Of a stretch of 64,000 nt of DNA, positions 37,439-50,700 are shown one piece after another. The notes beneath the pieces are model-generated. The model was not told the DNA's origin. It searched no databases and saw only the letters and a list, made by a program, of their open reading frames with translations. Positions within the stretch are counted from its first letter, which is position 1. Each line of letters begins with the position of its first letter. This stretch comes from Salvator merianae (taxonomy: Eukaryota > Chordata > Lepidosauria > Squamata > Teiidae), in assembly GCA_003586115.2 (NCBI GenBank), contig QVOM02000034.1, positions 127,879,936-127,943,935 of the forward strand, in the 5' to 3' direction. Made by a program: the position numbers and the translations under genes.

Positions 37439-40400
37439 TGAATGTGTGTGTGTATCTCACATGCCCTATAGCTTGAAAAGTGGCCAACACTGGAAATGCT
37501 ATTACATAAAATTTCCATATTACCGATATTATAATCAGATAAGCCAGTAAATTATGTATTTACCTTTTATTGGAATGGAGTGGTTCTTTTTAGATTAAAA
37601 AAGATGGCTATCCTAGCTAAAATGGAAAAAAAAAATCTTCATATGGTTTTCAAAACAAAAGTTATTCAGATCATGATTATGGCACATATTTGAATTGTCA
37701 TAAATAGAATTCTTTCCACTGAGTAGAGGTTTCAACTTTTCCCCTCTGTCCCTCAAAGAATGTGATTTAGCTCTTAAACCCATCACTCACCATAATAAAT
37801 TCCACAGGAACAGAGAAAGCAATGTCTTGAAAATAGTAAAAGATGCTAGTTACACTAATACCATTGCATAACACCACATTATATAAATGTGTGTAGCTTT
37901 GGCTGGCCAGACTGAAGAAATAACTCTGGTTTGAGATTACAGAATTTATTTTACCAATACAAAGCACTGTAAGATGGAGGGTTAAAAATTAAAAGAAAAA
38001 AGATGATGATTTATTCAGAGAACTATTACTTCGCCCAAAATAAACAACCTAAGAGATATAAGCAATTTCCTCAGTATTTAGAAGATGGGAAAACTGGAGA
38101 GATGTGTGTGTTAACCAGAATAGGTTTTCAAACAGAAGCAAGCATTCATTCAACAAATATATTATTAATTCCTGTTGATATAAAATGAAGCAGAGAAATA
38201 AATTGATTAAACTGAGGAAAATTGCAAGTAAACCCTTTTCTGCCTATTATTTAACAGGAATTTACATGGTCAGCACTTTTTTAGTTTTAGAAAATACGAA
38301 TTAATACATAATGTTAGCCAGCATCAGAATAAACTAGAAGTTCTGGGCAACATTATAATAGCTCTTTTGAGTGAACTGTTTTCATGCATGAACTATTCTT
38401 CACAGCTGGAAGATTAATTTGGGTTCAGAGTTAATATACTACTGTTCTTCCTGTATGAGAGTACAAAGCAGTACAACATTGTTATCATTATTTAAAAGAA
38501 AACCAGTTAAAGTCTCAAACAAATACATTTTGCTTTAAATGAAAACTAAACAATGGCCCAGTGTCACACTGGGAAAATAAATATATTTTTAATAGACTGC
38601 CAAATAGCACCATTGGTGGACAGAGGCACGAGTATCTATGAAACTTTGAGTTTAAGTCTTGAGATTTTGAGAAAAGGTCCAGACCAAAGTGCTCTGCCAG
38701 CAACCATTTGCTTCACTGTTATTTGAAAAGGTAAAAAGATAGATTTGCAAATAGAGTGACTGCAGGTAGAAGAAGAATGAGAACCAGGTGAGAAGAAGAA
38801 AGAGATTATGGCTTCTGTACCAAAACACATGGCAGAAACACATGTGGGTGTGATATCACAAAGTCACACCAATAGAGAAAGAATTTCATGATCAAGGGGC
38901 CACCATTGAGAAGGTCCTGAATTGAGTCATCACCAAATAGGTGCTTTATTCCTTGTGATTAGTCATCATGACCATATTGGCCTTTTGTCTAAGATGAAAT
39001 GTGGTATCAGATAGGCAATAAACACCGAATACACTATCAGCAAGGCACTCTCAGTGGATCTCAAAGCATATCTTGAATTAGTTATACTAGATCACTGACA
39101 GCACAGTTCTCCTGGGAATTCTGCAGATAGCATGGAGAAATGCCAGCTCTTTAAAGAATGCTGGTATTTTCCCTCACTGAGGGCTGTCAGACTAGTGGGG
39201 GCACTTCCAACACAGTGCTGGATTGAAGTTCCAGGGATCTACCATACCAGTTCTCTTTCATTTTTGCACAAGCAATGACTCTCAGAACTATGTTGGAGGA
39301 GTGCACACCAGATGCCTGACCCTTCAGAAATATGCCAGCACATTGAAGATAGTGTGGGATTTCCAAGAGTATCTTTAATTTGAATTTTGATTATGAAGCA
39401 CCAGCAGTGGCCCAAAATGGCGTCAGGAATATCTGCCAGTCTTGCTACAACACTAGCAGATGCTGGCATTTAAAGCAATCCTGGAACCTACTTGAGTCCA
39501 GAGGTTCATTTTCCCAACTTCTGTCAGCAACATGTCATCATAATTCTGCATAGCCCCCACACTAACTCAGAATGTCTGTCCTAACTTAAGTGGACCCTAG
39601 CTTAGAAAACTGCATGCTATTATGTTTAGCAGAACTAATTTGTTTTGTGGTGCTACAGTATTGTTTATCTGTGCTAGGAGGTGCAGAACAGGATCCCACA
39701 GTGAAGTTATTAAGGTAGCAAGCATTACCCAAACCAGAAATTTTGCAAGATCAGAACTGTGAGCAGTGGAAGGATGGTAAGCCCATTCAGCAAAATGTTT
39801 TTTGTTCAGTTCCAATCATACCTTCCCACTGAATACAATACAATATAATAAACTCTGGATCGGATGCTCTTAGTAAGAAGAAAGAAATGTGGGGGCACAG
39901 TGAAGACGCAAAACATGGTAAATTCTATAACGCATCTACTAGAACTAAAGACACAGCAGCCACTTTGTCAGAAGCCACACATTTAAAATGCTGCAATATC
40001 AAGTCTAATTATGTGCTGCATGGATCAGATAACATCAACAATAGCCCTCAAGACCAGCTGGTGCTAATGACACTGGCATATTTGTACAGAAAAGGATTAA
40101 CAAAAACAGCTACAGTTAAAGCAACTGGAGGTAGACACCTTCTTCAATTCTCACTAGAGCCTGTCTTGGCTTAGGGGGCACAACCAGAATCCCCTATTGT
40201 ACCTTTGAAGGCAAGCACTGTGGCCATTTCTGTACAGGTCCTTAATCCAGATTAAGGGCTGCATAGGAAGATTCTGGTCCTGACAGATCGGCACATTAAT
40301 GTGGATCTCTATGAGGCCCCACTGCTCATTGGTTCACTCCATCTGCTTTAGATAGAGCATGATCCCAATTAGGGATGCCCTGACCCTGATCCAGAACATG

Positions 40401-41723
40401 AGAAGTATGCAGAAGTCATGTCTCCCGTGTTTGGGACTACCAGAGAACTCGTTTCAGTGGTGCACCATAGCAAATTGCTGAAGTGCATCCCCCAGAGGCC
40501 CCAGGGATAGGAACTTTTGTTCCTGGTCCTCAGAAGCATGGTAGTCCAGCCACAAAGCTTGCATGACCTTTGAGGACAAGGCATAGGCTGGTCTGGTGCT
40601 GATCCTGCCCATACCTTCCCATGGTTGGAATCAGTGGGTTTGGCTGTTCTAGACCCATTGATTCTGAACACAGGCAGGTGAGTGCAGAAGCGGTCTGAGA
40701 AAGACAATCACAGCCCAAGCAGGTGAGCACAAGCACAGTGTAGCACTTTCAGCTGGCTTCCAGAGTTAGCCAAGCATCCCCAGAAGACAGGTACCATTTT
40801 GGTGCAGTGCACTGACCCAGCCCAGTTAGGCAGGCAGCAATTACCAGCACCAGCAAGAGAACCAAAGTCTCATAGGTGCTGCTGCCTGACACCTCAGCCT
40901 CACTCACCTCCTCTGGAGGCTGTGGCAAGAGTCTGCCAGGCCATCTTCACTCTCTTTCTTCACTCTCTTCCTGCTTAAGACCAGGAGCCACCATCTGTCT
41001 TCCCCTAATTTGCCAGTCAAGAACAGTGTGATGTGTGCCATTGCACTAGATGCTGGATGGGTTGGCTGCTACACCAGGCTTAATGACTTTGTTATAACTT
41101 TGAAATTATCAGTTGTCCACCAATCCCTTTTTTCTTGATGTGGTACTCAAGATATTTGGCGCTTAAGACAGAAACACACAATAATTATTTGTTGACTAAC
41201 ATTTCCAATAGAGGCAGCTCCTCAAATCCTCCTTATTGTATAGAAAGCTCTTGTGACAGACAGGAAAACAAACAAAAACACTTCCATATTTCCTCCTCTT
41301 TGGGTGACTAGCATCTGGTTCTGAAGTACTTCTGTGTGGTCCCTGGCACTTCTTAGAAGCTAGGGAATTGAGTCTCAGATTTTTATTATTAATCCAACAT
41401 AAATACATTGCTCATGAACTTTCTCAAAGTTTGATAGTGGGAGTGACTTTGTCTTGATAGCTATAAAAATTGCAACTCAAAACACAATCAAAGCCACTAC
41501 TGCCACAACAAAAAGTATTAAAGTTATGGCCAGTATAGATTACAGGAAAATACTGATTTTCATCAAAGGTTTGAAGCATGTCTGGTCTAAATTCTGCATT
41601 ATCTCGGGAGTTTGGGAGTTGCAGAAGCAACATGCAGCTAAATAAATAAATGTCCAATTAGTATATCACTAATGTAATACAGCATATGGGACAAAGGGTG
41701 TGGAACTACTTTGTACATTTAGG

Positions 41724-41764
<41 letters not shown>

Positions 41765-44700
41765 CTAAAGTATCAGTGTCGTTATTGGGGCATGGTTTGG
41801 CAAAATAGCTATTTTAACTTGGTTTTGCCAAATGTTGTTTCTCAAAATAAAGAGCTGGTCTCTGCATACCAAAGACAGCAAGTTTCCCAGCTTAATTATG
41901 TGTGCAGGAATTCTTTCCCATATTGTGGAGAACAAGCAAGCCAGCAGAATAATGACCATTCCAACACAAGTCTAAACCCTTCCACAGGAAGATTCACAGG
42001 CTTGCAAAACACAACAGATCTGATTTTCAGCTAAAGCATTTTCCTCTGTTGGCAATAATGCATAACACTTAGAAACCACATGGGTAAGGCTGTCTTGCAA
42101 TACTTTATAAACTCAGACAGCAACACAAGAAATGAAGAAGGGCAATGCAACTGTTTTATTCTTCAGGAGGAGGTTATTTATTTTATCACATTTCTGCCAT
42201 GCCTTCTCTTCAGCAGATCACTATGCAAGAGTCTAGTAATGGATCTCCAGCCTCTGCAGGCCTGCAGAATTTTGCCAAAGTGTTGTGGGTATCAGACCCA
42301 ACACGGCTGCTTTTCAGGATGGAAAATGAAGAACAGAAAAGCATCTTACAGTGGCGTAATTTTTACACCGGAATTCTTTTGCACTCCCATCATATTGCAA
42401 ATTATGACTTATCTGTTAAAATTAAGTGCCCCTGGTCAGTGCCACTATGGCAAAAAAAAACATGGATCCAGAATTTGGATTTTCATTATCTTTTCTTTCT
42501 GAATGATTAACAACTTAAGGATGGCATTGCTATCTATGGATTGTACTTTAAAAGCAGCAAACACCTCTTCAACATGGAATTGAGGTATATATTCTCATAG
42601 ATTGAACTGGATTTGGAGAAGGAGGAGGAGGAGGAGAAGGAGAAGAGTTGGTTTTTGTATCCCACTTTTCTCATCCTGAGGGGATTCAAAGTGGCTGACA
42701 AACCTTCTGTTCTTCTTCCTACAACAGATACCTTGCAAGGTAGGCGGGGCTGTAAAAACAGAGTTGTGACGAGCCCAAGGTCACCCAGCTGGCTTCATGC
42801 AGAGTGCAGATTCAAACGGGGAGAGTTCCAGATAAGAGTCTGACAGGCTAACCACAAGCCCAAACTGGCTTGTGGCTTGTTATATTGTACACTGTTTTGA
42901 GATTCTGAAATGGAGATGCGGTACAGAATTCTTTAAAATAAATAATAACAATACTGTAAAAGTCCCTTTGGGTTGTTTGTTTTTCAGTGGTCAGGTCTAT
43001 TTCAAGTACTAGGCAAAGGTTTGCCAGTCACATCCATGAGCATTACATTGGAAATCCCACAGTTAGCACATTCTAACTTCATCATAACATCTCTGTGAAA
43101 TATATTTGACTCAATGATCGTCAGAGGTCTCGACCACAAACTTGATTCCTGGCAACATGAACTCATCTTTAACATTTGGGGAACATTATGCCAAATGATC
43201 CACTTTAAACCTAAACCACAAACATTTGACAGAATTTCATGGTAACGTATTATCTTAATTACTTTTATCTTTTGCCTCCCTTTGCTTCCTTATTTCCTTT
43301 TTATTTGCATCACTACAATAGAATGACTGCATCCAGATGATGCTTACTTATTCTGCTATATTTGGATATTCTGGAATAAAAACATGGATATTCCGGAATA
43401 TCCATGCTTTATTCTGGAATATCCAAATACAGTGGAATAAGTAAGTGATGTCTGGATGAAGCCTTAAGCAGAATACGTCGAAGAAATTTCAAGCACAGCA
43501 GAACTGGCCTATTACACTTTGAAGTAAGCAAAGTGAGGTGCATTCCCATTTAGACTATTGCCATTTAAAATTCACAGCTGAAAAATACCTAACTACCTGT
43601 GCCAACCCACTAGTTGAAAGCCAAAGTATATTGGAGCCGAGTGTATTTACAGGAATAACTTAGCATGCTTTAGGATAAAATCTCCCATGGATTTATCATT
43701 ACTGGCATAGATCTGTATGTCCTTGCTGCAATATTACTATTCTAGATAGTAATACTGCTGTTCTAGATTGCAGGCATCCTAGGTAATACCGATGGTGGCC
43801 ATAGAAGTGAAGAAAAAAACAGAAACGGAAAGTGGGTTGGGTAGGAAACAGCTGCACTCAGCATTTGAGAAAATAAGGTGAAATTGAAACTTAAGAGTAA
43901 GCCTGTTACTTTCAGAGAAACAACCAAGAGCAATATTATTTAAAGGAAGTGCCTGAAATATCCACACTTAATTAACATAACTAAAGTTCAGTAGGCAGTG
44001 GTCTTAGCATTAGATGGCCAAGCTGTGAGTTCAAATCTTTCGCCAACACTTTGATCTTAACCCAGCTGCTAACTCTGTAGCTTCTATTTCTCAAAAAACT
44101 ATGTTTTTGCATGAGTAATCAGATTTTCTGTGAGGTTGGGTTTTTTTAATTTTAATTTTAATTTTTTGGTGCCTGGCATGATAGCAAAATCACAAACTTC
44201 AAAAGGTTTTTGTTTTGCTTTTAAAATAAGTGTGTGAAAACAATGAAGCACACAGGCACGGAACTCTGCTGAGTGCTGCAATACCACAAACACTGCTTGG
44301 ATGACTTAAAAACCTCCTGCTTGGAAATAAAAATATAGAGGGGAGACCAGTTAGGCTTTGCAGCAACATCTTGCACCTAATGTTACAGAGTTTTGAATAT
44401 TAATGTTTTGCTATAATAAAAACATAAGTTTTTAAAGTATCAAATTATTTGTTGGGGGGTATAGTATCCTGTTCCATCTTTCCTCAGGACACTTAGGGTG
44501 ATTCCGCATGGGCCAGTATACTGGGCCAGCAAGCATACTGGGAGCCTCCCTTCCACACAACTGGTGTGGTATAAGGGAAGCCCCACCTGGTGTGAAAGAG
44601 AGGCTCCTAATACGCTTGCTGGTCCAGTATACTGGTCAGTGCAGAATTGCCCTTAGAGAAGTATGCGTGGGTTTATTTTAACTCGCTATTAACACAACCT

Positions 44701-47700
44701 GCTAATGCTGGTTAAGTTGAGAAAGTGTCACTGGCTCCTCCTGGGTCACTGCTGCAGCTGAACTGGAATTTGAATTAGGAAGCCTCCACTTAAAGCCCAA
44801 CCCTTTTCTAGCTAAATCATGCAAATTTGAATGTGATTTACTACAATGAAACTACTAAGAAAGTGGAAAATAAGATACCTATTTCAGACTGTGCCATCAA
44901 TATCCTTGCTCATAATTGTCAGTTTAATTTTGGAGTTGGACACAGTAACTGTGTGAGGATAGTTGACTAACACCACAGTAAAACACTGCATCATGTAATG
45001 TACATACAGTAAAACTGGAGATATATGTTTATAGACCAGAAATAGCACACAGAACACTAATAGGAAACAGCTATTTCCTTTCTGCAAATAATAGAAGGAC
45101 ACGAGAAAAGGTGAGAGGCAGAGAGGAAATGTTTTTTAAAAGAAGGAAATACAGTTGCAAACACTGTACGATTGTCCTTCTTGAAGGCATTAGCGCGAAA
45201 CAGTAACTGCTTGTTTCTGCTTCTGTTTCTGCTTCTGGTATTGTTTTGTTTTTTTCTTTTTACTTTTTAACAGTTCTGAGCAGGGAATCCATTGCCAAAA
45301 ATGCATCATTAGGACCTTCTCAACAAATGGAAACAACTTCTAATTAAACAACCCTGCTCAAAATAGAGATACTGTGTAAACAAATGAACAAAGGAGCAAA
45401 GCAGGCTGCAACGCCTAACCCCATCACCTGTTCATTCCAGCAGGATAATCTCTTCTTCTACCACACTCCCGAGTGCTCTGCAGGAAAGGAGGAGTCAGGG
45501 CAAGGCAGCATCAAACACCTGTTCTCTCTCCCAGTATAGGGCCACCTACCATGACAGATACAACGTCTACTGTTGCATATGGAGAGTATATGAGGAGACT
45601 TCTGTCCCATGCAGCACTTTGGCTGCTCCACTGGTCTATGGTGGTTAGTTCAAAAATTATTGACCACAGCTTGTTCTCCCTCTCACATAAACTGTCCACT
45701 TGTACTTCAAACAGTTTCATAACCTATTTTGTTTTTCGTTAGGAGCTCATTTTACATAACTGACAGTAGATGCAAAAGAAATAGACCTAAAATCCAAGAA
45801 TTACAAACCAACTAATTTTGTGTTGAGTATCAGTGCTGAAAGAACTTCACAGTCCACGTAACAATCCACTCCTAGTTATCTTCTCTATCCTGGCTTTCAT
45901 CAGTTCATCATTGAAAGAGGGGAATACATTTGTTTGCACTGTTTCTAAATAACTTGGAGACAATCAATCATGGATGATAAACTTCAAATAATTGAAGACT
46001 GAACAGTAGATCCCAATCTACTTAAAACCCATCTGTGGTCTGTATCTATCATGTGTTCACCATATATCCTGAATAAACTGTTAGCATGCCATGAGAATCA
46101 ACAAAAAAAAATGATAAACTTAATTTTGAGACTGATACACAAATCCAAAGTACTCACGCCTAAAAGGGGTGGCCAGGTACAGCTTCCACTGGGACAGGTA
46201 ATTTTGCTATGTCTTTGAAATGGGTACGACAAGATCACTAAGTGGCAATGAAGAGAGTTAGAACAATTGCACACTAATGTGCAAGTTGCAGTTTGGAAAT
46301 AAAAATACTGACTGATCAAATGTTGTAGGAAATACATGTAGATCAATGATTCAAAATACAGTTTAAGGTCAGAGAGGAATTCTTCTGAAGATGAGTCACG
46401 CTTACTCATCCAGTTTAAGTAATTTCAGCTGGAAGAATGAAGATTCCTCCAAAATTGCTTATAGAAAAGAAAAAGAGCCTGCCACACACTGTACCTTGGA
46501 ATGTCATCAGCATAGTGTACACTCTAACAAAATGCAGGATTTCATCTCCTATGATTTGTTAAATACAATTTTCAATTTCCATTTATTGACAGAAGCTGCT
46601 CTGAGGGAATACTGAAGCTGCCTGATACATATGCAGAACTGCTTTCCATGAACAGGAGCTACTGTAATAGAATTTGCCTAGAAATTGCAGAAGACAGCGT
46701 ATAAATTAGTCTTGCCAAACTAATTTCAAAATTATGTAGTTTGATACCATGAGGCAGGTCAACTTATGAATGACTACACACACACATCCGTATGTGCTTC
46801 CTGGCTGATACTGACATGGTTTTCTATTATCATCTTGCAAGGGGAAGCTAGGGATCAGACCTCTGACACTCTGCTTTCTGGGTGACTGATCTATGGCCAC
46901 CCCAAAATAATATATACAGAATGTTTGTTTTATTTATTTAGATCCTATACATTCGAACTGGCATAAGCTGCAGTTTTCTAAGCTACTGAACACAGGGAGC
47001 AATCTCAGAACTGTTTTCTTTAGAAAATGTGTAAATTTGTTGGAGAGAATAGGAAATTGAAGCTACAAACTGATGCCTCTTTATCTAGAAGGAAGTCCCA
47101 TTAAATCCAGTACGCCTTACCTGTCTAGCTAACAGATCTAGAAACAATTTTCACAAAAATTCCTGTTCGGTATATAAATTAGCCTGAAACATTCACATGT
47201 TAGTAAAAACTAAGATTTTTAGTTATTTGCAAGCAGCTGTCTTTCTGATGATGGAAGCATATCGTTCAAAAACAACTGGTTCTAAAACAGCCCCGTGAGT
47301 TTCAGAGCCATGCTGGGCCAGATCAGCACATACTGAAAGCCAAAGCCCTGCTGAATTTTCATCTGAAAGGCTATAAACTAAAGAAAGTCAACAGGGTGGA
47401 TGTCGCTCACAAATCTGCCCTTCAGCATGTTCACAATTTGGTGGCAGCTAAAAATTCCCCACATTTTGTTTGGGCCTGAAAAATGCTGTCATCCAAAGTC
47501 AAAAGGCTGGTTACATTCCCATGAGTTAGGAGGAGGTGCCCCCAGATGTGTGTCACAATTAAATGCTGAGAAATGTGAACGATTAAGACAGAAACCCATT
47601 AAAAAAAAAAACAATTATCCTCAGGTCACACACTACAACACAGGAGGACAAAAGTAACCTACGACGGTGCTATTTGGAGGTGAAATAAGAGACATTAACA

Positions 47701-50700
47701 GGCAGCCTATATGACCATCAAACTTCTCAAGATGTTGGGGGAGACAAGAGATGAACAGATGAACGTACGGTAGTGGGAGAGAAAAACACAAATCAAAGGA
47801 AAAGTACTTACTTTGGACAAGGGAAGTTCAATGAACAGATCTCAGGTACTAGGACTAAGAAAGATGATCTTGCCTGGGACTCTGTAGAATGCCAGGCAAT
47901 CAGAGCAAACACAACAGATGATCCAGTGATCTAATCTTAATCTTAGCTCTAAGACTAACTCCAATCCCCTGAGCTTCAAGTGAGGTAAAGGGGTGCCTCT
48001 GGATTCCCCGCTTACTTGCTTTACATGCAACATTTATTGACTCTGTGGTGCCCTGGATGAGGTGCTCAGTGACTGTGTAAGCAATAACAAGATTATTATT
48101 ATTAACTATGATTTTGACTGAAGCAGTTAAAAGTGTAATACTGCCAAGGCCCTGGTGGCAAAAACTGTTCTTGAAACTCCAGCAGTAGTTGAATGTTATT
48201 AACCACAAAATCTGGATTTTCTGTGTGTGGAGTACATTATTTCCCCTTTGAATGTGCCTTTTGTCACTTAAAGGGCATTGTCTCTCATGTGTCCAACTAC
48301 CAGGTTTTCAAAGGCTGCACCTGGGTACTTCACGGGAAAATTAGGGATGCATGACCATTTTTTTTTAACAATCCAATTTGTGTGCAGCAGTGGGGGGTCA
48401 GGACCTCAGCTCATCCAAAATGTCTCCCCTGCCATGGGTACAATCTGTTGGTGATGCAATGGCAGCTACAGTGTGTGAGGAAAAGTTAGGCTGCATGAGG
48501 AGAAGATGGAAGAGGAAAAGGAGGTGGAGAAAAAAAAAATATCTTTCCCCAATTTGCTCCCAGAAACTGAGGGTAAGCAGGGCAGCTAACAAGGAAAGAC
48601 AGCCTTCTTTACAAGCAGGGTTTCATAAGAGCTCAAGGGCTGGAGCACAAAATATGTTGAGGTTCCCCCAGGCACACTCATTTGCTTGCTGCAGAAGAGG
48701 GTAGTGGAATAGCCTGTTACACTCCTGCTCAAGGAAGCCTGCCTTGGTCTCCTCAGCTGCAGCAAACAAGCACGCATGCCTGGAGGACCACAATGTGGCT
48801 TAGTTGAGCTGTTCCACAGCTTTGCACCACCTCCCATTTGTTAGGGATCTCTTTCTTATAGACTGCCCCTGTTATTCTCATCTGTAGCAAGCAAAATGGG
48901 GAGAGTCTTTTCAGTCTTTCCATCCCAGGCCCATCCCCAACATGAAAGAGTTAACAGCTACAGCAGTGAATGAGAAATAGTTAGCGAACCATAGGGCACT
49001 GTTACAAGAGGGGAAGAAAAGGGGCAAGGTTACTTGGAAGTAGCTGCTGCAGAAAACCATTGAACAAATGTAATTTAACTGGTAAAACGCACACATTCAT
49101 TAAATGTATTTGTTGTTTAATATGTCAAAACTATATTGTGTGTAGCTAGAACCTAAGATTAATGGAAGACTAAAAAAACACAAGAGCAATTGTTACAGAA
49201 TCCGGGAGCTCATTTCCTTCTAGCATAAGGAAAGAGCCCACTTCATTTTGCTACAACAGCATTTGCTAAGTTGTTTTCGTTATTATTATTGTGGCCCTGA
49301 CAGCCTTGGAAACGCACCTGTGAAACAAGCAGATGGTTCTGGAGAACAGAACAGGAGAACAACTTTGCCAGTGGTCTAGGGTACAGGGATATACAGCAAA
49401 CTATTGAGTGTTGTTTCATGTTTTAATCCCTCACTTAAATAGTGATCCACTGGCAGCTATAATAGTCATCTTTCTGATCTCCATGCATGGTAGCTGAGTG
49501 CCAGCTCAAATTATAATAAAAACCTGATATTCAATCTGATCTTAAAGGAAGAGACCAATCTGGTAAGCTTTGCTGAGATCTGAGTAGAGAATAGATGAGT
49601 GGTAACTTTCTCATAGTTATGACTATCTAAGTATCTGGGTATTCAGGGGGAGTGCCTGTAGCTGAGTGGTGGAACAACTACCTGGGAAGGAGAGATTTGC
49701 AAGTGTGATCCCCAGCATCCCCCCAGAGGTGGTACAGTCATACCACTATCAAGTGAAATTACATTAATGTATCGACATGGCAACCATTGGTAATGGTTGA
49801 CCATTACTCCATGGTACCTAGCAACAAAGGATAGATGAGACCATTCTTGTGATTTCTAAAGATAACATCTTTAGCCCAGCATGCCTTGCAAAGGATTGTC
49901 TAGACTGCCTGTATTGGGTTGGCAGGATAGATCTGGGATTCTGTTTGTGTACTATCCACCCCACTTACTAATAATCTCCCTGCCGGAGAAGTATCTTGGA
50001 AGTAGTGTTGGAGTCACCTAAACATTTAATTCTCCTTAATTCTGGTGTGGCAGGGTTGCCAAAAGCTATAGAAAATCTGTCAAACATCTGATACACCTAG
50101 GGTTTTTTTCTGCTTTTTCTATGGCTAGGTTAATTGGTTTGGCAATTTCTGTGGCCTGCTCAAAATTTCATGCTAGTCATGACAATCATGTTGTTGACAA
50201 CAGGTCAACAGCCCAACACATGCAGTAGGACATACTCCAAATTTGGTCTTCTTCACTGGTCAGGATCAAGGCAAGAGTTAGGGATTAGTCTTCTCTTGCC
50301 ATGATCAAAACATTACTTTATATGATTAAAGACATTAGACTGTCTGCCCCAGGGACTAACAAATCCAAATGGCTTGCAGGAATCTATGGAAGAGTTGTAT
50401 ACTGATACGGCTTATGTACCTATTGAATACTTGCTTATCTCTGGAACAGGGAAATTACTTGGGTGACAGATGTAATTGCTCCCAAGTGTTCGTTCAGTTC
50501 TTTCCTTACTCCTCCCAAGTGTGAGAATTTGCAGCTAATACAAAATTTATCAAGTTGTTTGAAGTGCTATCTTGTCAAGGTTTGATGGATGCCTTTCAAC
50601 TGATGTTTGGTCATGTATGACCACAGCATGTCTTTTAGATCCATGATCGTCACAACTTATAAAATCTAGACTTCCCTGTATCCTCATATCATTAATAGCT

